From Spirochaetota bacterium (GTDB lineage: Bacteria > Spirochaetota > UBA4802 > UBA5550), in NCBI GenBank assembly GCA_003246895.1, contig QKCL01000039.1, positions 1 to 61,743 of the forward strand: a stretch of 61,743 nucleotides of DNA. The letters are read 5' to 3'. The notes under the pieces are model-generated. The model was not told the origin of the DNA, did no database searches, and was given only the letters and a program-made list of their open reading frames with translations. The position numbers and the translations under genes were made by a program. Each line of letters begins with the position of its first letter. The first letter of the stretch is position 1. Shown piece after piece: positions 46,689 to 54,999 of the stretch.

Positions 46689-48422
46689 CTAAAAGTTTAT
46701 AACAATAAGAGGGATAGATACAGAAAGCAGAGCCGTTGATCCATAGTAAAGATACCGGTTCCCTGCAAAATCCTCTTTATATTTGTTCCCGTAGTAGGCA
46801 CCGGCAATCACTCCCCCCACAAGGCCTATGCCCCCGCCTAAGATCATGGGTCCAAGCTGACCAAGGCCCTTTGCATCACTCAGTGTGACAAAGAGAGCGC
46901 CAAGACTCACAGCTCCTGCAGCACCGCAAAGCACTGTACCCATTCCTATGGAAAGTCCCTTGCCGTATGGATTGTCTTCGGGGTTGTCTTTATATTTCTC
47001 TTCATGCATATAAACAGAGTATGCCGTGTTCCCGATTGCAAGGCCGTAGGCCACGGTATATTTCAGAATATTTCCAAACCTCTCTTTCCTTTCTCTTTCC
47101 CATTGCCTGCGTTCCTCATCCCGAGCCTTTGCAGAATAATCACTGCCGAAGGGACTCTTGAGAAAATATTCATTGAGATAACTGTCACTTCTTACTCTAT
47201 TGAAAGTGTACCTGTTCCCCACCGCATAGTCATATGCTGATTTAGATTTACTGTCCTTTACGGTAATATCGGCACCATAGTAAATGAGTTTTTTTGATGC
47301 GTTGATATTGGTCCTTGACAGAGAAATATGCAGCGGAGTCATTCCATATTTATTCCGTGGGTCGGGGCTCACTTTCATTGCAATGAGGCGGTCGATGAAA
47401 TCCATATTATTTTTTTTTGCTGCATAATGCAGCGGCCTTTCAAGATTCACATCTTCTGCTTCGGGATCAAGATTCAGTGCAGACAGATCCTGAAATGCGG
47501 TGATACTGTTTCGTTCAATAGATAGATGCAGGAGATTCTGCTTTTTGGAGTTCTTTATATTTAAATCCTTATAGTATTTGAATACATAGGGGGTTTCATA
47601 CTTCCCGTAACGTATAGAGTAGTGAAGCGGAATATCACCATTCCTGTTCCTTATATTTAAATCAGCACCCGATGAGACAAGAAAATCAACGCCGGCTTTA
47701 TTATTCATATAAGCTGCATGGTGGAGAGGGGTGTTCCCGTAACTGTCCGGTTCATTGATCTTTGCTCCGGAATCAAGAAGCACCCTTGCCTTGTCGTACT
47801 GCCCCTTTTTTACAACAATAACTAAAGGAGTTTCCGCTGCATAACCGTATTTTCTGTTAACATCCGCACCATGTTTAAGAAGAGTTTTCATGAAGGCAAG
47901 GCTTCCGGAATAGTCCCTGTATGAAGCATAGTACAGTGCATCATACCCGTAACTGGATTTAACCCTCTGGTCCGCCCCATTATTAAGGAGGAATTCTGCA
48001 ACTTCATAGTTTCCATTCATGACTGCACTCATGAGAGGAGAATATTTGTCTTTCCCTGAAAGATTTACATCTGCACCCTTTTCAACGAGTTTCCTGACAT
48101 ATTCTGTTTTTCCCTTTGTGGCCGCAAGGAACAGAGGAGTCTCTCCCCTCACATTAAGCCTGTTCAGGTTCTTTGAATTATCAATGAGCCACAGTGCCAC
48201 GGTGCTGTTTTCTGAAGACATGGCAAGATGGAGCAGACTGCTGCGTGAATAATCCGCCACAATGATGTTCTCTATGTCAATTTTTTCAGCGGCCACTCTG
48301 TTTAAAAATTCGTCAAGTGAAGAACTGTTCACAAGTTTCACGGCATCACTGTACTGGAGTTCAGCTGCACACAGCGTTGCCGAAAATAAAAGGGATACTG
48401 CAATGAGGAGTATTCTGCTCAT
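46689..48422 (-). CDS. Exported ankyrin-repeat protein with C-terminal membrane helices
   Basis: 577 residues: signal peptide (1-19, ...SATLCA), then about ten ankyrin repeats (~60-420; typical units GETPLFLAATKGKTEYVRKL, GNTPLHHAAYMNNKAG), and a C-terminal hydrophobic region with at least two membrane helices (~455-577: MGTVLCGAAGAVSLGALFVTL, GGGIGLVGGVIAGAY). Exported ankyrin proteins mediate protein contacts in the periplasm. GGAG precedes the start. The gene lies 17 bases upstream of topB on the same strand. Confidence 0.87.
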   Translation of the reverse strand: MSRILLIAVSLLFSATLCAAELQYSDAVKLVNSSSLDEFLNRVAAEKIDIENIIVADYSRSSLLHLAMSSENSTVALWLIDNSKNLNRLNVRGETPLFLAATKGKTEYVRKLVEKGADVNLSGKDKYSPLMSAVMNGNYEVAEFLLNNGADQRVKSSYGYDALYYASYRDYSGSLAFMKTLLKHGADVNRKYGYAAETPLVIVVKKGQYDKARVLLDSGAKINEPDSYGNTPLHHAAYMNNKAGVDFLVSSGADLNIRNRNGDIPLHYSIRYGKYETPYVFKYYKDLNIKNSKKQNLLHLSIERNSITAFQDLSALNLDPEAEDVNLERPLHYAAKKNNMDFIDRLIAMKVSPDPRNKYGMTPLHISLSRTNINASKKLIYYGADITVKDSKSKSAYDYAVGNRYTFNRVRSDSYLNEYFLKSPFGSDYSAKARDEERRQWERERKERFGNILKYTVAYGLAIGNTAYSVYMHEEKYKDNPEDNPYGKGLSIGMGTVLCGAAGAVSLGALFVTLSDAKGLGQLGPMILGGGIGLVGGVIAGAYYGNKYKEDFAGNRYLYYGSTALLSVSIPLIVINF

Positions 48423-48520
48423 AATTTCTCCGGTTTATTCAGATTGTTGACAATGGTGGTTCAATTTAACACAGGCTTTCCAGCATGGTCAACCAGTATT
48501 GGGTTACAGTATGAGAAAAA

Positions 48521-48874
48521 CTACTTTTCCGTATTTTCGGAACCGTGAGTATAGCCCACAACATCAAACTCCTCCCCCAGTATACTCATGATTTCATCAT
48601 AATGGGGGCTCCTGGACCTCAGGCATGATGAAACATGAACTGCAGTAACTCCCTGGGCTTTAAAACTTTCAATCCTTGAGTCAAGGTTCTCACGGAGAGT
48701 TTCAGAACTTCCGCCCTCATGGCAGAATCCTGCAAGCTCAATGTCCCTGCCGGCATATCTTGCAAATGAATCTTCATAATTATTAAAAGCCCTGAAGCAT
48801 CCCTTTGCAATACATTTCTGAAGGGTCTCCTCCCTTGATATTATTGCAATTTTTATTTTATCATCTTTCATCAT
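48521..48874 (-). CDS. CGGC-domain family protein with altered core motif
   Basis: 117 residues. The family layout is present: N-terminal IAIISREET and a Cys (KCIAKGCFRAF), GFCHEGG where CGGC would be expected, AVHVSSCLRSRSPHYDEI, and VVGYTHG near the end. The CGGC cysteine pair has been replaced by CHEGG, so metal or redox function may be changed. AGGAG precedes the first ATG; an ATG two codons on is an alternative. Confidence 0.7.
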   Translation of the reverse strand: MMKDDKIKIAIISREETLQKCIAKGCFRAFNNYEDSFARYAGRDIELAGFCHEGGSSETLRENLDSRIESFKAQGVTAVHVSSCLRSRSPHYDEIMSILGEEFDVVGYTHGSENTEK

Positions 48875-49022
48875 AAATGCTCCTGTACAGTAGTTTCAGA
48901 TACACATCTTACTTTGGCGGATCAGCTGAACAAGTTAAAAACCGGATAATACATTTTGATTGACAAAATTATTAATTAAATACTATATTAACGCAGTTTA
49001 TTATTTTAAGGAGATAAAGTAT

Positions 49023-49547
49023 ATGAAAAAACTTTTGCTTTCAGTTCTTGTTCTTTCAATGTTTGTGTCATTCGGGATGAGCAATGCTTCTGCAAAAACA
49101 ATAGGTGTTAAAGTTGGATATGTTACACCTAAGGACGACCTAAAGGATTATGACAATGACATACTCTTTGGTGTCTATTTCAACATGGGCCATTTTTTAA
49201 TCAATAACCTCAATTTCAGGCCAAGTGTTGACAAATTCAATCTTGAAGATGATAATTCTAAAACAGAAGTATGGGGAATTCACTTTGACTGGTACTGGAA
49301 CTTCCTTGGAACAAAAACAGTATCCCCATTTCTCGGTTTCGGACCTGTTCTGAACTATTACAATCATGATGATGACAATACTGCAGACGAGGACTCTGAC
49401 GCAGGAGTTGACCTTTTTCTTGGAGCTGACCTGAATCTCGGCCTTCCAGTAAGCCTCATGGTTGAAGGAAGATACAAAATACTCGATATCGCTGACAGAA
49501 ATCAGACTGCATGGTGTATAAATCTGGGTGTTGGATACAATTTCTAA
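49023..49547 (+). CDS. Outer-membrane beta-barrel protein (OprF/OmpA-like porin type)
   Basis: 174 residues with a signal peptide (MKKLLLSVLVLSMFVSFGMSNASA). Amphipathic beta-strand pattern of an eight-strand barrel: GVKVGYVTPK, GVYFNMG, WGIHFDWYWNFL, VSPFLGFGPVLNYY, LFLGADLNLGLPVSLMVEGRYK and ending with aromatic F (VGYNF). One loop is highly acidic (HDDDNTADEDSD). AAGGAG lies 7 bases before the ATG. Barrel assignment is by pattern. Confidence 0.82.
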   Translation: MKKLLLSVLVLSMFVSFGMSNASAKTIGVKVGYVTPKDDLKDYDNDILFGVYFNMGHFLINNLNFRPSVDKFNLEDDNSKTEVWGIHFDWYWNFLGTKTVSPFLGFGPVLNYYNHDDDNTADEDSDAGVDLFLGADLNLGLPVSLMVEGRYKILDIADRNQTAWCINLGVGYNF

Positions 49548-49570
49548 AAAACTATTAAATAGTTTAGCAT

Positions 49571-49599
49571 AAAAAAGAGGCCGGAAAGCCTCTTTTTTT
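49571..49599 (+). terminator. Bidirectional rho-independent terminator
   Basis: AAAAAAGAGGC-CGGAAA-GCCTCTTTTTT. It serves the barrel gene on the + strand; its right edge touches the stop codon of the hemerythrin gene on the - strand. Confidence 0.9.
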
Positions 49600-50017
49600 A
49601 TGCTGTCTCACCGCTTTTGGCATACTGTTTAAAAAATTCCCTGTACTTCATGTCGCATCCCTGAATATGATTCACCAGCCAGTCCCTGAGAAATGACATG
49701 AGCTCAATTGAAAATGAAGTCTGTCCATCTTCAAGCATTCGACTGTATTCTCTTACCTTATTCAGCAGTTTTTCATGCTCATTCTTGTGTGCATCATAAT
49801 CCGGATAGTTATACTTCACCATATACTTCTCCTCCCTTGCAAAATGAGAAACAGTATAATTTACAAGACTGCCCATAATATAGGTCATCTGTGCAATGCC
49901 GAGCTTTGAAATAAGTCCGCTGTGCAGTTCATTTACAATTTTAATAAGTTCCCTGTGGTCGTCATTAAACTGTTTGATCCCCACTGAATATTCATCACTC
50001 CATTCAATAAAAGCCAT
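49598..50017 (-). CDS. Bacteriohemerythrin
   Basis: 139-residue O2-binding hemerythrin domain. All diiron ligands are visible in the standard order: FNDDHRELI (His), YTVSHFAREE (His, Glu), YDAHKNEHEKL (His, His) and LVNHIQGCDMKY (His, Asp). It may buffer O2 or deliver it in an otherwise anaerobic lifestyle. AGGAG precedes the start. Confidence 0.95.
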   Translation of the reverse strand: MAFIEWSDEYSVGIKQFNDDHRELIKIVNELHSGLISKLGIAQMTYIMGSLVNYTVSHFAREEKYMVKYNYPDYDAHKNEHEKLLNKVREYSRMLEDGQTSFSIELMSFLRDWLVNHIQGCDMKYREFFKQYAKSGETA

Positions 50018-50248
50018 GACAATCTCCTTTATTAGTAATCATTCTTATTCTTATATTAATTAGAATAATTTCAAGTAAAATTTCAAATTCTTCTAAAAAT
50101 AGAGAATACATATTAAATATAATTTCCTTATATCATACATAAAAAATACTGCACATTCAAGTCTATTCACCCGGATACGCCAATCAGTGTTAAACTTTTC
50201 ACCGGTCAGGCCTGAAACTGTTCCGAATATTACCTGAATTACTGAAAA

Positions 50249-51238
50249 TCAGTCTGCCTGGTCAGTTACCAGTTCATTACCATCATCTGAAAACAAACGG
50301 TCAGTAAACCTGGCATACCATGCACCGGCCTGAACCTGTATTATGTAGGCTGCTGAAATTATCAGAGCAATATCACTTCCCATTTCACCGAAAGCTGTCA
50401 TTGCAATTGCAAGGGCTATTGACAGATTCCTCATGGCAGACCCGTATACAAGAGCAATGGCATCCTCTCTCCTGAAAAAATACTTTCCGATAACCGTGCT
50501 GAGTGTAAAATTCAGAAAATACATTATCACAACAGGCACAAGGCACTTTATGAGAATCTCCGGAGCTGAAAAGATGACCTTTGACTTCATGGCCATGGCC
50601 ACAAACACTATTCCCAGAACACCAAGAGTTGAAAATGGCGGAAAGTTTTGCTTAATTCTGTTCTGAAATGCCTCCTTTCCGTAACGCCCGACTATGAATC
50701 TCTGTGTAAGGTAGCCAAGAACCATTGGTATAAAAACTATCAGTATAATCTGTCTTGCAATAATCATTAATTCAATATTCACAGAAGCTCCCATTAAAAT
50801 CTCCAGGTAAAGCGGAGTAAGGACAGACCCAAGGACAAGTCCTGTAACTGTCATTTTCACAGCTGCAGTGAGATTTCCCTTTGAAAAACCGGTCCATGAT
50901 ATTGTCATTCCCGATGTCGGCAGCAGTGACGTGAGCATTATTCCGATACGCGCTGCCGCATTATCCCTGAAGAAAACTGCTCCCAGTATAAAACCCGCAA
51001 CAGGGATGATTATAAAGTTGATCCCATGTGTTACGAGCTGCAGTCTCCTGTGGCCTGGCAGAAAGACCTGTCTCATTCCCAGACTGACCATCATAGGATA
51101 GACCATGAGGAATGTGAACGGCAGAATCAGAATTTTGAGAGCAGATAAATTAAAGTGGTAACCGAGAACTAGCCCGCCGGCCATTGCTGCCGGGATAGCT
51201 ACAATAAGCCTCTTTTGAATAAATTTGAGCATATACAT
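50249..51238 (-). CDS. BASS/ACR3-like transporter
   Basis: 329 residues with ten predicted membrane helices of the bile acid:sodium symporter/ACR3 fold. The stretch LTSLLPTSGMTISWTGFSKGNLTAAV is the conserved region holding the substrate site; ACR3 arsenite pumps have a Cys there (GIAPC), which is not seen, so substrate specificity is open. AGGAGG lies seven bases before the ATG. An isolated gene with a palindrome (51261-51276) close upstream of the start. Confidence 0.8.
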   Translation of the reverse strand: MYMLKFIQKRLIVAIPAAMAGGLVLGYHFNLSALKILILPFTFLMVYPMMVSLGMRQVFLPGHRRLQLVTHGINFIIIPVAGFILGAVFFRDNAAARIGIMLTSLLPTSGMTISWTGFSKGNLTAAVKMTVTGLVLGSVLTPLYLEILMGASVNIELMIIARQIILIVFIPMVLGYLTQRFIVGRYGKEAFQNRIKQNFPPFSTLGVLGIVFVAMAMKSKVIFSAPEILIKCLVPVVIMYFLNFTLSTVIGKYFFRREDAIALVYGSAMRNLSIALAIAMTAFGEMGSDIALIISAAYIIQVQAGAWYARFTDRLFSDDGNELVTDQAD

Positions 51239-51632
51239 AAAATACCTCCTGTCAGAATTGCAAACACAATTGTTTGTTTATTCTAACAAGTCAATCAATT
51301 AATTTAGTATTTTATTATTTTTTAAAATACTATGCATTCATTTTTGTATTCTCTGTAAAATACCAGATAAATCATAAACAAAAATGTAATTTTTTTTGAC
51401 TATGCAAATATTTTTTATTAACATATAATAAAAGTTCAACCCATACTTAAAAGTACTTAGATAAAGAAAAGTTTTTCATTATACTTCTCCTTGATTAAAA
51501 GATAAAAAGAGGGGCGGTTACCGCCCCTCTTAAACTACCAAAAAATACACACCATATTTTCATTCTTTTATTGACGAAAACTGCAAAATATGAACACAAA
51601 AGTTCTACTAATTCAGGTAAAACCTATTTGTC
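51239..51632. other. Intergenic region with palindrome and orphan hairpin
   Basis: Holds CAAACA-CAAT-TGTTTG (51261-51276), 22 bases upstream of the transporter start, a possible operator. It also holds a perfect 12-bp hairpin AAGAGGGGCGGTTACCGCCCCTCTT (two halves, 51507-51531). On the - strand this hairpin is followed by TTTTT, the form of an intrinsic terminator, though no - strand gene lies to its right. Confidence 0.55.
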
Positions 51633-52544
51633 ATGGAACATTTTATACTTTTTTACTATATATTGTCATTTTCTTCCGGTGTTGCGTCAACATACCTGGC
51701 ACTGCTTCTTTACTTTCAGTACAGGAAAAAGGCAATTTTAAATTTTTTCCTCTTTCTGCTGTCACTGAGTATAATTATGCTCTCATTTTTACTGCATGAG
51801 TATGAAAACATAGTCCATATCGGAATTGACATGTATGCAAACTTCATAGATCTGGCGGGGGGATGGCTTCTTCTCTGCATTATGCCTTTTTTTTCACATT
51901 ACATAGTAGGTGTCAGAATAACACCTGTCAAAAAAAGAATATTCATAGCTTCCGGCATTGTCCTTTCAATATCCATAATTCTGCTCATCATTTTTTTATT
52001 CATAGATATCAGAGTGTCTGAAGCAATTGAGGCGTTCATTCTCGATCCGGCACTGATCTTCTATATAGGATACTGCATATTCCGCAATGTCTCGGAATAC
52101 AACTCCATTGCAGACAAAACACTCAAAAAGGGGCTTAATCTTTTCTATATAACAACATTAATTTATCTGCCCATGCATATTGCTGCTGAATACAGCAGCA
52201 GACTCAATATCATATCACTACCGGCATTGCTGGAAATATTATCATTCCCCACATACTTCCTCATAATAAACATTATGAGTATGCTGTTCTCAATAAAACT
52301 CCATAACAGACCCGCCTTCATAAGAGAAAAAAAACTCTCAGGTTATTTCATTGAAAAATACAGCATCACAGAGAGGGAGACAGATATAATACACTACCTC
52401 ATTGACGGCCTGAACAATACAGAGATAAGCAAAAAACTCTTTGTATCCATCAAAACAATAGAAAACCACCTCACCAGTATATACACAAAGACCGATGTAA
52501 AGAACCGGGTTCAGCTGGTTAACCTCATACTTACCAATCAGTAG
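51633..52544 (+). CDS. Membrane-embedded LuxR-family transcription regulator
   Basis: 303 residues: seven or so membrane helices in the first ~235 residues (for example ILSFSSGVASTYLALLLYF, LNFFLFLLSLSIIMLSFLL, GWLLLCIMPFFSHYIVGV), then a C-terminal LuxR-type helix-turn-helix (SITERETDIIHYLIDGLNNTEISKKLFVSIKTIENHLTSIY). This puts DNA-binding directly on a membrane sensor, without a response regulator. The Ton operon begins 147 bases downstream in the same direction and two phased repeats lie in that gap, so it may control that operon. Ligand unknown. Confidence 0.85.
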   Translation: MEHFILFYYILSFSSGVASTYLALLLYFQYRKKAILNFFLFLLSLSIIMLSFLLHEYENIVHIGIDMYANFIDLAGGWLLLCIMPFFSHYIVGVRITPVKKRIFIASGIVLSISIILLIIFLFIDIRVSEAIEAFILDPALIFYIGYCIFRNVSEYNSIADKTLKKGLNLFYITTLIYLPMHIAAEYSSRLNIISLPALLEILSFPTYFLIINIMSMLFSIKLHNRPAFIREKKLSGYFIEKYSITERETDIIHYLIDGLNNTEISKKLFVSIKTIENHLTSIYTKTDVKNRVQLVNLILTNQ

Positions 52545-52551
52545 CACATTT

Positions 52552-52606
52552 TGCATCAATTAGGGAGTTCCCCATCCCCTAAAATGCACTTTTTAGGGAG
52601 TCCCCC
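52552..52606. promoter_or_regulatory. Phased 22-bp direct repeats upstream of exbB (probable operators)
   Basis: TGCA-N5-TAGGGAGTTCCCC at 52552-52573 recurs as TGCA-N5-TAGGGAGTCCCCC at 52585-52606, with a spacing of 33 bp (about three DNA turns). Each repeat carries an inverted core (TTAGGG/CCCTAA in the first, TAGGG/CCCTA in the second). This is the shape of a tandem regulator-binding site on one face of the helix. Confidence 0.6.
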
Positions 52607-52691
52607 TATTTACAATCTCCTGAAAAAAACAATAATAATGATCAAAAAACGTCATCACCATTGATGACAAATATAAAAAAGGAAAAAATAA

Positions 52692-53486
52692 ATGAATTTA
52701 AATTTTAAAAACGGTTTTTTCATTTTAATCTTATCAGGGTTTGTTTTATTTAACGGAGGAGTATTTGATTCAGCCATGGGGCAGGACAAAATTCCCGAAA
52801 AACAGACCGAACAGAATATCAAATCAGATCAGGCCAATAACAAACTAAATGATACTGATAATGTCAAAAAGGCCCGGGAAAAATCATCCGGCAATACAGA
52901 TCTAAAAAATCAGGAAGGAGAAAGCCTCTTCTCAACAGTGAAACAGGGCGGGCCTCTCATGATTTTTCTCGTATTTCTCGGCCTCGGAGCAATGACCATA
53001 ATAATCGAAAGAGGAATATTCTACACAAAAAACAGCATATGGAAGGGACAGCTCATTGAGGACCTTATCAAAAAAAGGGCTGAAACAACCAGTACTCAGT
53101 TCAGGGAGGATATGGAAGATGATCTCCGAAACTTTTTTTCCATATATGTTGCCAGGCTGGAGAAGGGCCTTGCCCTGCTTTACGGAATAGGCAACCTTGC
53201 TCCAATTGCCGGATTTCTCGGTACAGTAATAGGAATGATAAGCGCCTTTGCCTCCATTGCCGCAGCCACAACTGTAAATGCCAAAGTCGTTGCGGTCGGC
53301 ATACAGGTTGCTCTAGTCACAACCGCAGGGGGACTCATCGTGGCAGCTCCTACCCTCGCGTTCTTTTACTTTTACACACATGTCATACAGAGCCGTATTT
53401 CCCAGGCAGAAACTGTTATCTGCAGCCTTTCAGACACAATGCCCAGAATTTCTTCACGGATGAATGATACAATTCCGGGAGAATAA
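52692..53486 (+). CDS. exbB: ExbB/TolQ-family proton channel subunit
   Basis: 264 residues: signal-like N-terminus and a Lys/Asp/Asn-rich stretch (~30-75) not typical of ExbB, then the MotA/TolQ/ExbB core with three membrane helices (GGPLMIFLVFLGLGAMTIIIERG, GNLAPIAGFLGTVIGMISAFAS, VGIQVALVTTAGGLIVAAPTLAFFYFY). It builds the pentameric motor that couples proton flow to TonB. GGAA-type ribosome site before ATG. First gene of a seven-gene operon. Confidence 0.93.
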   Translation: MNLNFKNGFFILILSGFVLFNGGVFDSAMGQDKIPEKQTEQNIKSDQANNKLNDTDNVKKAREKSSGNTDLKNQEGESLFSTVKQGGPLMIFLVFLGLGAMTIIIERGIFYTKNSIWKGQLIEDLIKKRAETTSTQFREDMEDDLRNFFSIYVARLEKGLALLYGIGNLAPIAGFLGTVIGMISAFASIAAATTVNAKVVAVGIQVALVTTAGGLIVAAPTLAFFYFYTHVIQSRISQAETVICSLSDTMPRISSRMNDTIPGE

Positions 53487-53488
53487 AC

Positions 53489-53938
53489 ATGGAAAAGAAT
53501 ATTATAACAGGCAGGATACTTGCCAGAAGAAAGAACAGAGAGTTATTCAGAAAAAATGACGGAATTACTGATTCTTCATCCATGGGGGACATGGCCTTTC
53601 TGCTTCTGATATTTTTCATTGTAACCAGTTCTTTCATTCTCAGACAGGGTATTTTCTTTTCCCTGCCGTCGCCTAAATCCGGATCAGTGAAACTGATGGA
53701 TAACCAGATCATAGAGGTATATCCGGAAAACGCCGGTTTTACAGTTAACGGAAAAAATATTTCAAGGGAGGAGCTCATTACGAAGATGCATATGCAAAAG
53801 GAGCTCCATAAAGACAGTGTAGTGATAATCAAAATGAAGGACAATGTCAGATACGAGAGACTGGTTGATACACTCAGTGCGGCCAGGGAGTGCAGAATAC
53901 TGCGGGTGTCACTGAAAAATGCGGGCGGAGGGAAATAA
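53489..53938 (+). CDS. exbD: ExbD/TolR-family biopolymer transport protein (first)
   Basis: 149 residues with one N-terminal membrane helix after a GGDMAFLLLIFFIVTSSFI pattern, carrying the conserved Asp (SSMGDMAFLLLIFF) that works in proton transfer. The periplasmic part follows. It starts two bases after exbB and is followed immediately by a second exbD, a common duplicated layout in Ton systems. Confidence 0.92.
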   Translation: MEKNIITGRILARRKNRELFRKNDGITDSSSMGDMAFLLLIFFIVTSSFILRQGIFFSLPSPKSGSVKLMDNQIIEVYPENAGFTVNGKNISREELITKMHMQKELHKDSVVIIKMKDNVRYERLVDTLSAARECRILRVSLKNAGGGK

Positions 53939-53939
53939 C

Positions 53940-54350
53940 ATGAAAATTAAATCCATAGCATCCAGGCTAAGGCCCATAGCAATCGGCGCATCAATGGCTG
54001 ACATGGCCCTGCTGCTTCTTGTCTTTTTCATGGCCACGACTACAACTGAACCGCCAAAGGGTGTTGAAGTGAATCTGCCCAGAGCTCTCACTTCAGGAGC
54101 AGAACAGGACAATCTCTACATAACTGTTTCGGCCAGAGGAACAATTTACTTCGAAGGCCATATTGTATCGATAAGTGAACTAAACGATTCTCTGGCCAAC
54201 AGGCAGAGGGAGAAGGACAAAACCGTCGCAATCACTGCGGATAAAAATCTGAACTACAGTATAATTTCAGAAATGCTTTCCGTTCTGCAGGATCAGGATT
54301 TCCTGAATATTGTCTTCATGTCAGAACCTAAAAGCTCACGGGAAATATAG
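53940..54350 (+). CDS. exbD: ExbD/TolR-family biopolymer transport protein (second)
   Basis: 137 residues from this ATG. The membrane-span Asp is in ASMADMALLLLVFFMATTT. It begins one base after the first exbD stop (TAA-C-ATG), with GGAGGG before the start. A longer frame beginning at 53919 is rejected because that would put the ribosome site inside the gene. The two exbD copies may form heterodimers in the motor. Confidence 0.92.
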   Translation: MKIKSIASRLRPIAIGASMADMALLLLVFFMATTTTEPPKGVEVNLPRALTSGAEQDNLYITVSARGTIYFEGHIVSISELNDSLANRQREKDKTVAITADKNLNYSIISEMLSVLQDQDFLNIVFMSEPKSSREI

Positions 54351-54353
54351 AAA

Positions 54354-54986
54354 ATGAACAGTAAAAGACCGAATATATCCATAAAAGCGGGACTTCACGA
54401 TATTGAAGAGAGGCACCCCTATGTTTTTTCATTCATGCTGTCGCTTGCGATTCTGTCCTATCTTTTCTTCAGAGTGCCTTCTCTTGAACTCATCCATGAC
54501 AGCACAAATGCCAATGAAAACATTCAGTTTGTAAATATCGATGAGATTCAGGCCCAGAAAAGGGTTGTAAAGAAAGACATTTCCGAAGAAACGGACAATT
54601 CAAAAACAAACGAAAATGTTTCACGTGCAACAGGCACATCTGAAGATGCTGATGCAGTGGATCTTGCCTTCTATGCAAATGTTGCACCGCCGAGACTTGT
54701 CAGCAAGCTGAAAAAGGACCATCCGAAGCTGGCAAAGGAGATGAACATTGAGGCATCAGTTACTGTTGCACTGCTCATCTCCGCCACAGGGAAAGTAAAG
54801 CATGTCAACATCATAGGGATCAGGCTCAGCAAGGATCTCCCACGTGAAATATATGAAAAAATGACCAGGGCATTCTACCAGTACGCCATGAACAGCCTCT
54901 ACAGCGCAAGGTACAGCCCCACAATAATCGACGGCCAGAAAAGGCCGGTTAAGATCGATACAGTTGTGCATTTCAGGTTAAAATAG
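54354..54986 (+). CDS. tonB: TonB energy transducer
   Basis: 210 residues: one N-terminal membrane anchor (HPYVFSFMLSLAILSYLFFRV), an Asn/Thr/Asp-rich linker (no long Pro-rich region), and a TonB C-terminal domain (EASVTVALLISATGKVKHVNI...YAMNSLYSARYSPTIIDGQKRPVKIDTVVHFRLK). It reaches the receptor TonB box and transmits force from the ExbB/ExbD motor. Starts three bases after exbD. Confidence 0.9.
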   Translation: MNSKRPNISIKAGLHDIEERHPYVFSFMLSLAILSYLFFRVPSLELIHDSTNANENIQFVNIDEIQAQKRVVKKDISEETDNSKTNENVSRATGTSEDADAVDLAFYANVAPPRLVSKLKKDHPKLAKEMNIEASVTVALLISATGKVKHVNIIGIRLSKDLPREIYEKMTRAFYQYAMNSLYSARYSPTIIDGQKRPVKIDTVVHFRLK

Positions 54987-54999
54987 AAAGGGAGCAAAA

